Shown here one piece after another: positions 17,245-26,233 of a stretch of 64,000 nt of DNA. The translations under genes were made by a program, and so were the position numbers. The DNA is from Flavobacterium channae (lineage in GTDB: Bacteria > Bacteroidota > Bacteroidia > Flavobacteriales > Flavobacteriaceae): the NCBI RefSeq assembly GCF_021172165.1, contig NZ_CP089096.1, positions 2,046,001-2,110,000 on the forward strand. Direction: 5' to 3'. The stretch's first letter is position 1. The number at the start of each line of letters is the position of its first letter. The notes under the pieces were generated by a model. That model was not told the DNA's origin and searched no databases. It worked only from the letters and a program-made list of their open reading frames with translations.

Positions 17245-18192
17245 TTACTCTTTCGAAGCTAAATAACGTTCTGCATCTAAAGCTGCCATACATCCTGTTC
17301 CTGCAGCTGTAATTGCCTGACGATATACATGATCAGCAGCATCACCAGCAACAAAAACACCAGGAACATTTGTTTTAGAACTTCCAGGAACATTTACAAT
17401 ATAACCTGTTTCGTCTAATGTAATATAATCCGCAAAAATATCTGTGTTAGGTTTATGACCAATGGCTACGAAAAATCCTGTAGCCGGAATTTCAACAACT
17501 TCTCCTGTAGTTTTGTTTTTTGCTCTAACTCCAGTTACTACTTGTCCGTCACCTAAAACTTCTTCTGTTTCAGTATGCATTAAAATTTCGATATTTTCTG
17601 TTTTTTGTACACGTTCTGCCATAATTTTAGAAGCTCTAAATTTATCGCTACGTACTAACATCGTTACTTTTTTACATAATTTAGATAAGTAATGTGCTTC
17701 TTCACAAGCGCTATCTCCTGCTCCAACGATTACAACTTCTTGATTTCTATAGAAAAATCCGTCGCAAACCGCACAAGCTGAAACACCACCTCCTAATTTT
17801 AAGTAAAGTTGTTCTGATTCTAAACCTAAATATTTAGCAGAAGCTCCTGTAGAAATAATTACAGTTTCTGCATGAATTTCAATTGTATCGTTAATCCAAA
17901 CTTTATGAACTTCTCCAGAAAAATCAACTTTTGTAGCCCAACCATCACGTACATCAGTTCCAAAACGTTGTGCTTGAGATTGCAATTGCACCATCATTTC
18001 AGGTCCAGTTACACCTTCAGGATAACCAGGAAAATTTTCTACTTCATTTGTTGTTGTTAACTGACCTCCTGGTTGTGTTCCTTGATATAATACTGGATTC
18101 ATGTTAGCTCTAGCCGCATAAATAGCTGCAGTATAACCTGCTGGACCAGAACCTATAATTAAACATTTTACTTTTTCGATTGTATCTGACAT
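17245..18192 (-). CDS. trxB: Thioredoxin-disulfide reductase
   Basis: TrxB is the NADPH-dependent flavoenzyme that reduces thioredoxin. The 315-residue protein has the FAD-binding GSGPAGYTAA (residues 14-23), the redox-active CAVCDG at 140-145, the NADPH-binding GAGDSACEEA and the C-terminal FAD motif VFVAGDAADHVYRQ. Length is normal. It is monocistronic: a -7 box (18215-18222) lies upstream and a bidirectional terminator downstream. Confidence 0.97.
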   Translation of the reverse strand: MSDTIEKVKCLIIGSGPAGYTAAIYAARANMNPVLYQGTQPGGQLTTTNEVENFPGYPEGVTGPEMMVQLQSQAQRFGTDVRDGWATKVDFSGEVHKVWINDTIEIHAETVIISTGASAKYLGLESEQLYLKLGGGVSACAVCDGFFYRNQEVVIVGAGDSACEEAHYLSKLCKKVTMLVRSDKFRASKIMAERVQKTENIEILMHTETEEVLGDGQVVTGVRAKNKTTGEVVEIPATGFFVAIGHKPNTDIFADYITLDETGYIVNVPGSSKTNVPGVFVAGDAADHVYRQAITAAGTGCMAALDAERYLASKE

Positions 18193-18214
18193 AACTTTAT
18201 TCTTTTAAGAGTAG

Positions 18215-18222
18215 CAAATGTA
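18215..18222 (-). promoter_or_regulatory. -7 promoter box of trxB
   Basis: The minus strand reads TACATTTG, an exact TAnnTTTG match, 22 bases before the start codon. Confidence 0.6.
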
Positions 18223-18294
18223 AGTTTTTAATTAAAATTATTTCTTAAAATTGAATTAGTTTTAATTATGAATGTATAATTTTTGACAATAAAA

Positions 18295-18324
18295 AAAACC
18301 TTCCTGAAGTTTCAAGAAGGTTTT
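18295..18324 (-). terminator. Intrinsic terminator downstream of tRNA-Pro
   Basis: On the minus strand a 9-bp stem (arms 18316-18324 and 18295-18303, 12-nt loop) is followed by a T run, immediately after the tRNA 3' end. Confidence 0.75.
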
Positions 18325-18325
18325 G

Positions 18326-18400
18326 TCGGGGTGGCAGGATTCGAACCTGCGGCCTCCTGCTCCCAAAGCAGGCGCGATAACCGGGCTACGCTACACCCCG
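18326..18400 (-). tRNA. tRNA-Pro (anticodon TGG)
   Basis: The minus strand folds into a complete cloverleaf of 75 nt. The acceptor stem pairs CGGGGTG with CACCCCG, with discriminator A at 18326. The anticodon stem (CCTGC/GCAGG) closes the loop TTTGGGA with anticodon TGG at 18363-18365, and the T arm contains GGTTCGAATCC. No CCA is encoded. It lies between trxB and udk, with its own terminator. Confidence 0.97.
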
Positions 18401-18554
18401 AATTTGTGAGTGCAAATATATAACTAATTTCTATTGTAGCAAATAAATCAATTCTTTTTTTAAAATAATTTATTTACCGCTTATTACCTATATTTTTTTA
18501 GCAATTATTCCTAAACTTTCTAAAGAAAACAAAAAACACATAGAATATTATTTC

Positions 18555-18562
18555 TATTTTTG
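18555..18562 (+). promoter_or_regulatory. -7 promoter box of udk
   Basis: TATTTTTG matches the consensus. It overlaps a possible TTG start at 18560 and so excludes it; translation should begin at ATG 18590. Confidence 0.6.
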
Positions 18563-18589
18563 CTAAAACAATCAACCTTAAGAATCTAT

Positions 18590-19198
18590 ATGCTTATTAT
18601 TGGAATTGCCGGCGGAACCGGAAGTGGAAAAACAACTGTTGTACATCAGATTATGAATGAGTTACCTGCTACTGAAGTAGGAATAATTTCTCAAGATTCT
18701 TATTATAAAGAAACACATCATCTTTCATATGAAGAAAGAACTAAAATCAATTTTGACCATCCAAGAGCTATTGATTTTGAATTATTGGTTACACATCTTA
18801 AAGATTTAAAAGATGGAAAAACTATTGAACAACCAGTTTACTCGTTTGTAACACACGATAGAACCGATGATAAAGTGATTACGCATCCAAGAAAAGTTAT
18901 GATTGTTGAAGGAATTTTAATTCTAACAAATCCAGAATTAAGAGACATGTTTGACATTAAAGTTTACGTACATGCAGATTCTGATGAACGATTAATTCGT
19001 CGTTTAAAACGTGACATTGCAGAACGTGGTCGTGATATGGAAGAAGTTTTGAATCGTTATCAAACTACTTTAAAACCAATGCACGAGCAATTCATCGAGC
19101 CTACAAAAGCGTTTGCTGATATTATTATTCCAAATGACAAATATAACACCGTTGCAATTGATGTTGTACGTGCTGTTATCAACCAACGTATTGCTTAA
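18590..19198 (+). CDS. udk: Uridine kinase
   Basis: Udk phosphorylates uridine and cytidine for pyrimidine salvage. From ATG 18590 the protein is 202 residues, with Walker A GGTGSGKTT at residues 8-16, the SQDSYY substrate segment (near 38), FDHPRAIDF (near 62) and the HADSDERLIRRLKRDIAERGRD lid region (split across 126-148). The promoter box at 18555-18562 decides the start. The divIC-like gene follows three bases downstream, and the mutA gene after it. Confidence 0.95.
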   Translation: MLIIGIAGGTGSGKTTVVHQIMNELPATEVGIISQDSYYKETHHLSYEERTKINFDHPRAIDFELLVTHLKDLKDGKTIEQPVYSFVTHDRTDDKVITHPRKVMIVEGILILTNPELRDMFDIKVYVHADSDERLIRRLKRDIAERGRDMEEVLNRYQTTLKPMHEQFIEPTKAFADIIIPNDKYNTVAIDVVRAVINQRIA

Positions 19199-19201
19199 AA
19201 A

Positions 19202-19561
19202 ATGAAAAAAATAAAGAGTCTTTTAGCCAAATATCCGTTCCTAAAGTTTTTAGCGAACCGCTATGTCTTGGTTTTAATACCCTTTATGATTTGGATGATT
19301 TTCTTTGACAACTATTCGTATTTAGAACACCGCGTTTTAGATAATGAAATTGATGAAATCGAAGACAACATTCAGTATTACAAAACTGAAATAAAAAAAG
19401 ACAGCATCAGCATTAAAGAATTAAAAAACGATGACTATGTAGAAAAGTTTGGTCGCGAAAAATATTATATGAAACGTGACAACGAAGACATTTACATCAT
19501 CGAATTTGAAGAAGAAAAGAAAGCTGAAGCTGATGCAGAAAAAACAAATAGTAACAATTAA
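19202..19561 (+). CDS. Septum formation initiator FtsB/DivIC family
   Basis: The 119-residue protein has one N-terminal membrane helix (residues 22-37, VLVLIPFMIWMIFFD) followed by a coiled coil (residues about 45-75) and the family end motif DYVEKFGREKYYMKRDNEDIYII, the layout of FtsB/DivIC divisome proteins. It is co-directional with udk and mutA, with gaps of 3 and 11 bases. Flavobacterial gene order udk-divIC-mutA is familiar to me, but not checked here. Confidence 0.88.
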   Translation: MKKIKSLLAKYPFLKFLANRYVLVLIPFMIWMIFFDNYSYLEHRVLDNEIDEIEDNIQYYKTEIKKDSISIKELKNDDYVEKFGREKYYMKRDNEDIYIIEFEEEKKAEADAEKTNSNN

Positions 19562-19572
19562 ATATATAATTC

Positions 19573-20934
19573 GTGGCTAACAATAATCTATTTTCCGATT
19601 TTGATGCAGTTACTTCCAAACAATTGAAGCAGCAAATTCAATACGAACTAAAAGGTGCTGATTATAACGAAACTTTAGTTTGGGAAAGTCCAGAAGGAAT
19701 AAAAGTAAAACCGTTTTATCATAATGACGAAACGGAAGTAAATCTGAATGCAATTGCGCCTTCAAAACCTTTTACAATTGTTCAAAACATATTTGTTCAC
19801 GACGTAAAAAAATCAAATTCTCGCGCATTAGAAACGTTAAAAAGAGGTGCAGAAAGTATTCGCTTTACAATTGAAAACGATACAGTTTCAGTTGAAGAAT
19901 TAATGCAAAAACTTCCTTTTGAAAACGTAATTTATTATTTCAATTTACCTTTCCTTTCAAACGATTTCGTAACTAAAATAAATGATTTTGCTTCTAAAAA
20001 CAAGGTAAATATTTATGTTCAGGTTGACCCAATTGGACAATTAGAAAAAGAAGGAAACTGGTTTGAATTCCTTGAAAAAGATTTCGAAAAGCTTAATGCA
20101 ATTGCTACTAAAACAACTATTCCGTTTTTAACTATATCAAGCGGAGTTTATCAAAACGCTGGTGCTAATATTGTACAGCAATTGGCTTACACTTTAGCAC
20201 ACGCAAACGAATATTTCAACAGAATTCCAGCAATCAATCAACCAATCGTTATAGAAGTTGCTGTTGGAACGAATTATTTCTTCGAAATAGCCAAATTAAG
20301 AGCTTTACGATTATTATTCAATACAGTAGCTAAAGAATACAATCACAATTTCGATTGTCATATCATTGCAACACCTTCAAAACGCAACAAAACGTTATAT
20401 GATTATAATGTAAATATGTTGCGCACAACTACCGAATGCATGTCGGCAATTTTAGGTGGCGCTGATGCTGTTGCGAATTTAGCTTACGATGCTATTTACC
20501 ACAAAGACAACGAGTTTGGTGATAGAATTTCGAGAAACCAATTGTTAGTTTTAAAACACGAAAGTTATTTCGATAAAGTAAATAACGCTTCAGATGGCGC
20601 ATATTATATTGAAACTTTGACCGAACAATTAGCTGAAAAAGCTTTAGAATTGTTTAAAGATATTGAGAAAAATGGTGGTTTACTTTCGCAATTAGTTGAT
20701 GGAACTATCCAACGAAAAATCAAAGAAAGCGCTGATAAAGAACAAGACCTTTTCGATTCTGGAAAAGAAGTTTTATTGGGTACAAACAAGTATCCCAACA
20801 AAAACGATCGCATGAAAGATGATTTGGAATTGTATCCTTTTGTGAAACAAAATCCAAGAAAAACGCTAATTACTCCTATCATTGAGAGAAGATTAGCCGA
20901 AAAATTAGAACAAGATAGATTAGCTTCGGAATAA
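19573..20934 (+). CDS. mutA: Methylmalonyl-CoA mutase, small (beta) subunit
   Basis: Together with ScpA this subunit forms the heterodimeric methylmalonyl-CoA mutase that interconverts succinyl-CoA and (R)-methylmalonyl-CoA. The 453-residue protein has the mutase barrel segments (LKGADYNETLVWESPEGI near the start; LRTTTECMSAILGGADAV near residue 285; an IARNQ-like ISRNQ) but no B12-binding domain, as is normal for the small subunit. Translation starts with GTG at 19573. A 60-residue membrane protein and then the large subunit follow. Confidence 0.94.
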   Translation: MANNNLFSDFDAVTSKQLKQQIQYELKGADYNETLVWESPEGIKVKPFYHNDETEVNLNAIAPSKPFTIVQNIFVHDVKKSNSRALETLKRGAESIRFTIENDTVSVEELMQKLPFENVIYYFNLPFLSNDFVTKINDFASKNKVNIYVQVDPIGQLEKEGNWFEFLEKDFEKLNAIATKTTIPFLTISSGVYQNAGANIVQQLAYTLAHANEYFNRIPAINQPIVIEVAVGTNYFFEIAKLRALRLLFNTVAKEYNHNFDCHIIATPSKRNKTLYDYNVNMLRTTTECMSAILGGADAVANLAYDAIYHKDNEFGDRISRNQLLVLKHESYFDKVNNASDGAYYIETLTEQLAEKALELFKDIEKNGGLLSQLVDGTIQRKIKESADKEQDLFDSGKEVLLGTNKYPNKNDRMKDDLELYPFVKQNPRKTLITPIIERRLAEKLEQDRLASE

Positions 20935-20935
20935 G

Positions 20936-21118
20936 ATGATCGGATTTTCAACAATATTATTTATAATTGGGCTTTTAGTAGCTGGTTACGGAGTATCACT
21001 ATTAAACAAAGACACAATACAAAAAAAGAAAGCTAAATTTTACATAATAATTGGTTTAATTACTGCATTGAGTCCATTTCTTTTTGTTCTACTTTATATT
21101 CTAATCAGTAGATTATAA
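20936..21118 (+). CDS. Small two-helix membrane protein between mutase subunits
   Basis: This 60-residue protein is two hydrophobic helices (residues 4-22 and 37-58) joined by a short basic loop ([11 protein letters not shown]), suggesting both ends face the periplasm or the reverse with the loop inside. It starts one base after the mutA stop and ends 11 bases before scpA, so it is probably translated from the same mRNA. I do not recognise the family and know of no role in the mutase reaction. Confidence 0.6.
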   Translation: MIGFSTILFIIGLLVAGYGVSLLNKDTIQKKKAKFYIIIGLITALSPFLFVLLYILISRL

Positions 21119-21129
21119 AACTTAAAAAA

Positions 21130-23250
21130 ATGAGAAAAAACATACAACATATACAATTAGTCAAAAGTCAAAAGTCGAAAGTCGAAAGTCAAAAGTCTTT
21201 CACAACGGCTGAAGGAATTGAAGTAAAACCAACTTATTCTGAAGAAGATATTACCAATTTAGAACACATAGGTTTTGCAGCTGGTTTTGCACCTAATTTA
21301 CGCGGACCATACGCCACCATGTACGTTCGCCGACCTTGGACTATTCGTCAGTATGCGGGATTTTCAACTGCGGAAGAAAGTAACGCTTTTTACAGAAGAA
21401 ACTTAGCTGCTGGGCAAAAAGGTTTATCTGTTGCCTTCGATTTAGCCACACACAGAGGATACGATTCTGACCACGAACGTGTTGTCGGTGATGTTGGAAA
21501 AGCTGGAGTTGCGATTGACTCGGTGGAAGATATGAAAGTACTTTTCGACCAAATTCCGTTAGGGGAAATGTCGGTTTCGATGACGATGAATGGTGCGGTT
21601 TTACCTATTATGGCATTCTACATCGTGGCAGCGGAAGAACAAGGCGTTACTCCTAACCTATTATCTGGAACGATTCAGAATGATATTTTGAAGGAATTCA
21701 TGGTGCGTAACACTTATATTTATCCACCAACACCTTCGATGAAAATTATTGCGGATATTTTCGAATACACGAGTAAATTCATGCCGAAGTTCAACTCTAT
21801 TTCGATTTCAGGTTACCACATGCAAGAAGCAGGTGCTACAGCTGATATTGAGTTGGCGTACACGTTAGCCGATGGTTTGGAATACATTCGCACAGGAATT
21901 GCTGCTGGAATGGATATTGATACTTTCGCTCCTCGCCTTTCGTTTTTCTGGGCAATTGGTATGAATCATTTTATGGAAATTGCCAAAATGCGTGCAGGTC
22001 GTATGTTGTGGGCAAAATTATTGAAGCAATTCAATCCAAAAGACGATAAATCATTAGCTTTAAGAACACACTGCCAAACTTCTGGTTGGAGTTTAACCGA
22101 GCAAGATCCTTTTAATAACGTAGCTCGAACAGCTATTGAAGCAGCCGCAGCAGCGTTTGGAGGGACGCAATCGTTGCACACGAATGCTTTAGACGAAGCA
22201 ATTGCTTTACCAACCGATTTCTCAGCACGAATTGCTCGTAATACCCAAATATTTTTACAAGAAGAAACCAAAATTTGCAAAACGGTTGATCCTTGGTCAG
22301 GAAGTTATTATGTAGAAAGTTTAACAGCTGAAATTGCTGAAAAAGCTTGGGCATTAATTGAAGAAGTAGAAGCACTTGGCGGAATGACCAAAGCTATTGA
22401 AGCTGGAATTCCAAAACTAAGAATTGAAGAAGCGGCTGCGCGTAAACAAGCACGTATCGACAGCGGACAAGATATTATTGTTGGGGTGAACAAATACCGT
22501 TTGGAAAAAGAAGATCCGTTACATATTTTGGATGTGGATAACCAAATGGTGCGCAAACAACAAATTGAACGTTTAGAACAAATCAAAGCCACTCGCGATA
22601 ACACTAAAGTTGCCGAATGTTTAGCAAAATTAACCGAATGTGCCAAAACAGGAAACGGCAACTTATTAGATTTAGCAGTAGATGCAGCACGTAACAGAGC
22701 TACTTTAGGTGAAATTAGCGATGCTTTAGAAACTGTTTTCGGAAGATACAAAGCACAAATTAGAAGTTTTAGTGGTGTGTATAGTAAAGAAATTAAAAAC
22801 GACGAAAGCTTTGAAAAAGCAAAACAATTAGCAGATACCTTTGCTAAAAAAGAGGGACGTCGCCCAAGAATTATGATTGCCAAAATGGGACAAGACGGTC
22901 ACGACCGTGGTGCTAAAGTAGTCGCTACAGGTTATGCCGATGTAGGTTTTGACGTAGACATTGGTCCGTTATTTCAAACACCACAAGAAGCAGCGAAACA
23001 AGCTGTTGAAAACGACGTACACATTTTAGGCGTTTCTTCATTGGCAGCCGGACACAAAACCTTAGTACCTCAAGTAATTGAAGAACTAAAAAAATACGGT
23101 CGTGAAGATATTATGGTGATTGTGGGCGGAGTAATTCCTGCACAGGACTACCAATTCTTATTCGACGCCGGAGCTGTAGCTGTTTTTGGTCCTGGAACTA
23201 AAATTAGCGATGCCGCGATTACGATATTGGAGGTTTTATTGGAAGAATAG
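21130..23250 (+). CDS. scpA: Methylmalonyl-CoA mutase, large (alpha) subunit
   Basis: The catalytic, B12-binding subunit of the mutase. The 706-residue protein has the barrel start [21 protein letters not shown] (split near residue 59), the substrate region [14 protein letters not shown], and a C-terminal cobalamin domain with the DxHxxG signature [11 protein letters not shown] (near residue 588), then GVSSLAAGH and GGVIPAQD. Oddly, residues 11-23 are encoded by an in-frame array of GTCRAAA heptamers (21160-21197), a linker that would not be required by the fold. Because the unit is 7 nt, gain or loss of a unit would shift the frame of the rest of the gene. A terminator follows at 23271. Confidence 0.96.
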   Translation: MRKNIQHIQLVKSQKSKVESQKSFTTAEGIEVKPTYSEEDITNLEHIGFAAGFAPNLRGPYATMYVRRPWTIRQYAGFSTAEESNAFYRRNLAAGQKGLSVAFDLATHRGYDSDHERVVGDVGKAGVAIDSVEDMKVLFDQIPLGEMSVSMTMNGAVLPIMAFYIVAAEEQGVTPNLLSGTIQNDILKEFMVRNTYIYPPTPSMKIIADIFEYTSKFMPKFNSISISGYHMQEAGATADIELAYTLADGLEYIRTGIAAGMDIDTFAPRLSFFWAIGMNHFMEIAKMRAGRMLWAKLLKQFNPKDDKSLALRTHCQTSGWSLTEQDPFNNVARTAIEAAAAAFGGTQSLHTNALDEAIALPTDFSARIARNTQIFLQEETKICKTVDPWSGSYYVESLTAEIAEKAWALIEEVEALGGMTKAIEAGIPKLRIEEAAARKQARIDSGQDIIVGVNKYRLEKEDPLHILDVDNQMVRKQQIERLEQIKATRDNTKVAECLAKLTECAKTGNGNLLDLAVDAARNRATLGEISDALETVFGRYKAQIRSFSGVYSKEIKNDESFEKAKQLADTFAKKEGRRPRIMIAKMGQDGHDRGAKVVATGYADVGFDVDIGPLFQTPQEAAKQAVENDVHILGVSSLAAGHKTLVPQVIEELKKYGREDIMVIVGGVIPAQDYQFLFDAGAVAVFGPGTKISDAAITILEVLLEE
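21160..21197 (+). repeat. Heptamer array (GTCRAAA) within the scpA coding sequence
   Basis: Five complete 7-nt units in register (21160-21194) plus a partial GTC lie 30 bases after the scpA start codon. Units are GTCAAAA or GTCGAAA. All three frames of the unit are open, so any unit number can be read through, but only changes of three units keep the downstream frame. Confidence 0.8.
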
Positions 23251-23270
23251 CTTAAACTCAATATAAAAAC

Positions 23271-23302
23271 AAAAAACACCAACATTTCTGTTGGTGTTTT
23301 TT
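23271..23302. terminator. Intrinsic terminator after scpA
   Basis: A perfect 14-bp stem (arms 23271-23284 and 23289-23302, loop TTTC) with A and T runs at its ends separates the mutase operon from the restriction-modification cassette. Confidence 0.9.
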
Positions 23303-23335
23303 TATGCCTAAAAATTGTTAACAACTATAGAAATC

Positions 23336-23370
23336 ATGCTTACAATTGTAAGCGGGTCAATTGTAAGCAT
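23336..23370. promoter_or_regulatory. Palindromic operator upstream of the R-M controller
   Basis: A perfect 13-bp inverted repeat (ATGCTTACAATTG at 23336-23348; its complement at 23358-23370) has a 9-nt spacer. Within it, a perfect 16-bp palindrome (23338-23353) gives a third GTAAGC half-site at 23348-23353. It ends 18 bases before the controller ATG. This fits a C-box-like site for autoregulation by the HTH protein. Confidence 0.75.
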
Positions 23371-23388
23371 AACAATAAATTTATAACC

Positions 23389-23610
23389 ATGAATATTAAA
23401 GAAAAATTTGGTCAAAAAGTTAAAACTCTTAGAGAAGAAAAAAACTTTTCAATAGAGCATTTAGCCAATATTTCCAATGTTGACAGAAATTACATTTCTG
23501 ATATTGAAAAAGGTAAAAGAAATGTTTCCATAGAAATTATGGAAAAAATAATTTGTGCTTTAGAAAGTGATTTTACAATGTTTTTCAATGATAAAAATTT
23601 TAAGAAATGA
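23389..23610 (+). CDS. XRE-family HTH regulator, putative R-M controller (C) protein
   Basis: The 73-residue protein is a single HTH_3 domain: FGQKVKTLREEKNFSIEHLA, then a recognition helix region SNVDRNYISDIEKGKRN (residues 29-45) and a dimer-like C-terminal helix. Size and position match controller proteins of type II restriction-modification systems, which delay nuclease expression. It overlaps the methyltransferase start (ATGA-type overlap at 23607-23610) and has a strongly palindromic site just upstream. In many systems C precedes R; here it precedes M, so it may set the level of all three genes. Confidence 0.82.
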   Translation: MNIKEKFGQKVKTLREEKNFSIEHLANISNVDRNYISDIEKGKRNVSIEIMEKIICALESDFTMFFNDKNFKK

Positions 23611-24869
23611 TGATGAAAGAGACAATATCAATAGATGAATTTGACGGGAAAAAATTTAAAATTCGTTTTGTAGAAGAAGAAGATAATAGAAAAGCTGTAT
23701 TAACTCATTACTTGCATAATTATAGAAACGGAGTAAAATCTCATTTTGAAAAAGAAGCAACAGAATATTTAAATCAGATTATTGAATATAAAAATCAAGA
23801 AGAAAACTTATCGTTAGTTTCTGATGTTGTTTTGCAACAACTCCTTTTTGAGGTTGAAAATGTTCCTTTCCCAACTCCAAAAGATTATAACTTTAAGTTT
23901 ATTGATCTATTTGCAGGAATTGGAGGATTTAGACTTGCTCTTCAAAATTTAGGCGGAAAATGTGTTTTTACTTCTGAATGGGATGAATTTGCAAAGAAAA
24001 CTTATCGTGCGAATTTTGGTGAAACACCCTTTGGAGATATTACAAAAGAAAGTACAAAATCATTTATCCCAAATGATTTTAATGTTCTTTGTGGAGGTTT
24101 TCCTTGTCAACCATTTTCTCATGCAGGATTAAAAAAGGGTTTTGAAGACACTAGAGGAACTTTATTTTTTGATGTTGCTGATATCATAAACAGAAGAATT
24201 GAAAACGGGAATCCTATAGACATAATATTTTTAGAAAACGTCAAAGGATTAAAAAATCATGACAAGGGAAATACCTTAAAAACTATTATTAAAACTCTTA
24301 ATAATTTAGGTTATGAAGTAAAAACTGAAATTTTAAATTCCAAAAATTTTGGGGTTCCACAAAATCGTGAGAGAATATTCATTGTTGCTTGGATAAAAGA
24401 TAAAAACAAAAACTTTAAGTTTCCTTTGGGAATTGATTTTGAGGAAAACATTATTTATGAAAAAGATGATTTAACTAAAATTAAATCTACTAAAGTTGGA
24501 GATATACTAATTAAAAATCCTGACGAAAAATATACAATTTCAGATAAATTATATGCAGGACATTTAAGACGCAGAAAAGAACACAAAGAAAAAGGGAACG
24601 GATTCGGTTTTTCTTCTTTTGACAAAAACGCTCCATACACAAGCACAATATCTGCAAGATATTACAAAGACGGTAGTGAAATATTAATTGAGCAAAAAGA
24701 TTCAAACCCAAGAAAATTAACTCCAAGAGAAGCCGCAAATTTACAAGGTTATCCCAAAAATTATGTGATTCCTGTTTCGGACAATCAAGCATACAAACAA
24801 TTTGGAAATAGTGTTTCGGTTCCTGTAATTCAAACAGTTTTTAATGAAATAAAAAGACAACTTTTTTGA
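23607..24869 (+). CDS. DNA (cytosine-5-)-methyltransferase
   Basis: All major m5C methyltransferase motifs are present in order: motif I FIDLFAGIGGF (residues 98-108), the catalytic PCQ of GGFPCQPFSHAG (Cys167), motif VI FLENVKG, motif VIII region NFGVPQNRERIFIVA, then a target-recognition region and the terminal QFGNSVSVPV. About 95 residues precede motif I, more than in minimal enzymes. Three consecutive in-frame ATG codons (23607, 23610, 23613) make the exact start uncertain. The protein should protect host DNA from the downstream nuclease. It overlaps the controller gene; the nuclease gene follows 28 bases later. Confidence 0.93.
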   Translation: MMMKETISIDEFDGKKFKIRFVEEEDNRKAVLTHYLHNYRNGVKSHFEKEATEYLNQIIEYKNQEENLSLVSDVVLQQLLFEVENVPFPTPKDYNFKFIDLFAGIGGFRLALQNLGGKCVFTSEWDEFAKKTYRANFGETPFGDITKESTKSFIPNDFNVLCGGFPCQPFSHAGLKKGFEDTRGTLFFDVADIINRRIENGNPIDIIFLENVKGLKNHDKGNTLKTIIKTLNNLGYEVKTEILNSKNFGVPQNRERIFIVAWIKDKNKNFKFPLGIDFEENIIYEKDDLTKIKSTKVGDILIKNPDEKYTISDKLYAGHLRRRKEHKEKGNGFGFSSFDKNAPYTSTISARYYKDGSEILIEQKDSNPRKLTPREAANLQGYPKNYVIPVSDNQAYKQFGNSVSVPVIQTVFNEIKRQLF

Positions 24870-24897
24870 TTGGTAAATAACTTTATAAATATCCAAT

Positions 24898-26205
24898 ATG
24901 AATTTAACTCAGTTAAAAAAAATATTTTCTTCCCATGGATGCAATAAGATATATTTAAAATATTTATCCCCAAACGATAATTCTAAAAATCAAGTATATT
25001 TTGGGGGAAACTTTGAAGTTTTAAATATTTTACCAATAACAGAGATAAAAACAGAGCCTCAAGGTGATTGGAAAAAAGAACGATTTAAAGCAAAAATAAT
25101 TTTCTCTTGGATTAAAGAAGATGGATCACTAATTGAGGCACCAAAATCTCAATTAATACTTTATCCAAAATATCCTGAAGTTAGATTTTCAGGTTTTTTA
25201 CAAGGTTGTAAAGATGCTCCTTCAGAATTGATGAGATCAAGATTGAAAGGAAGAATTCTTTTCTTAAGCGTTTCTGGAAATGGCAAAGTACTTGGTTATG
25301 TAGTTTCATCTGAATCTGAAATTGCTAATGAAGTAAATCAACTTTCAGAAATTAAAAATCATGGAATATTTAAATATTTTGAACTACCTATATTTCAAGA
25401 TAATAGACAAAAACTAATAATTGAGTTAAATAGAATTCATAATCTTGGATGGATAAAATCAAAAAGACTAGATACAAATGGAAATCTATTATCATGTGAA
25501 TCATCTAATTGTGGAGGATACACTCTTGAGGCTGAACTTGGAATTACACCAAACGGCTATTCCGAACCCGATTATCTGGGATGGGAAATCAAACAATTTG
25601 GAGTAGTAAATTTCAATAGAATTAATTCAAAAATTATAACTTTAATGACTCCTGAACCAACAGATGGATTTTACAAAACAAATGGTGTAGAAGAATTTAT
25701 ACTTAAATATGGCTATCCTGACGTTAGTGGAAAACCTGATAGAATGAATTTTGGTGGCATACATAAGATTGGGGTTTTACATAGCAGAACAAATCTTACT
25801 CTTCAACTAATTGGTTTTGATTCAAAAGAAGGCAAGATTAGGGATACAAATGGACGCATTGCATTATTAGATAGTAATCAAAATGAAACTGCCGCTTGGA
25901 GCTTTGCATCAATGCTTTTACACTGGAATAGAAAACATAATCAAGCATGTTATGTTCCATCTATTCTAAAAATAAACGAAGGCAGAAACTACCATTATGG
26001 AAGTAAAGTAATTCTTGGAACTGGTACAGATTTTCTTTTCTTTTTGAAAGAAATATCAAAAGGAAATATTTATTATGATCCAGGAATTAAATTAGAGGAT
26101 ATGTCGACAAAACCTAAGATAAAGAAAAGAAGTCAGTTTAGAATTAAATCTGAATACTTACCTAATCTTTATAAAAAAAATGAAATAATAGATATTACTA
26201 TTTAA
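24898..26205 (+). CDS. Type II restriction endonuclease, MvaI/BcnI family
   Basis: The 435-residue protein has a C-terminal half (from about residue 165) like MvaI/BcnI nucleases: FIQELNRIH-type helix, GGYTLEAELGI (near 206), then SEPDYLGWEIKQF with a PD-(D/E)xK site, Asp225...Glu230-x-Lys232. MvaI and BcnI cut pseudopalindromic CCNGG-type sites as monomers and act through one active site. The N-terminal 160 residues look like an extra DNA-binding or B3-like domain. The specificity is unknown; family membership suggests a 5-base site with a central degenerate base. Base composition is even more AT-rich than the flanks, in keeping with a mobile cassette. Confidence 0.82.
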   Translation: MNLTQLKKIFSSHGCNKIYLKYLSPNDNSKNQVYFGGNFEVLNILPITEIKTEPQGDWKKERFKAKIIFSWIKEDGSLIEAPKSQLILYPKYPEVRFSGFLQGCKDAPSELMRSRLKGRILFLSVSGNGKVLGYVVSSESEIANEVNQLSEIKNHGIFKYFELPIFQDNRQKLIIELNRIHNLGWIKSKRLDTNGNLLSCESSNCGGYTLEAELGITPNGYSEPDYLGWEIKQFGVVNFNRINSKIITLMTPEPTDGFYKTNGVEEFILKYGYPDVSGKPDRMNFGGIHKIGVLHSRTNLTLQLIGFDSKEGKIRDTNGRIALLDSNQNETAAWSFASMLLHWNRKHNQACYVPSILKINEGRNYHYGSKVILGTGTDFLFFLKEISKGNIYYDPGIKLEDMSTKPKIKKRSQFRIKSEYLPNLYKKNEIIDITI

Positions 26206-26233
26206 AAGAACCAACCTCACAGCTGGTTTTCTT
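26204..26233. terminator. Possible weak terminator between R gene and the phosphorylase-fold gene
   Basis: AACCA at 26209-26213 can pair with TGGTT at 26224-26228, with A/T runs on both sides, between two convergent genes. The stem is short, so this is tentative. Confidence 0.35.

Noticed and set aside
18326..18400. tRNA-Pro as an integration site for a genomic island
   Set aside because: No integrase, no repeat of the tRNA 3' end and no foreign-looking genes adjoin it.
22308..22883. 191-residue open frame antisense to scpA
   Set aside because: It lies wholly within the conserved scpA coding sequence, has low-complexity composition and no recognisable motif.
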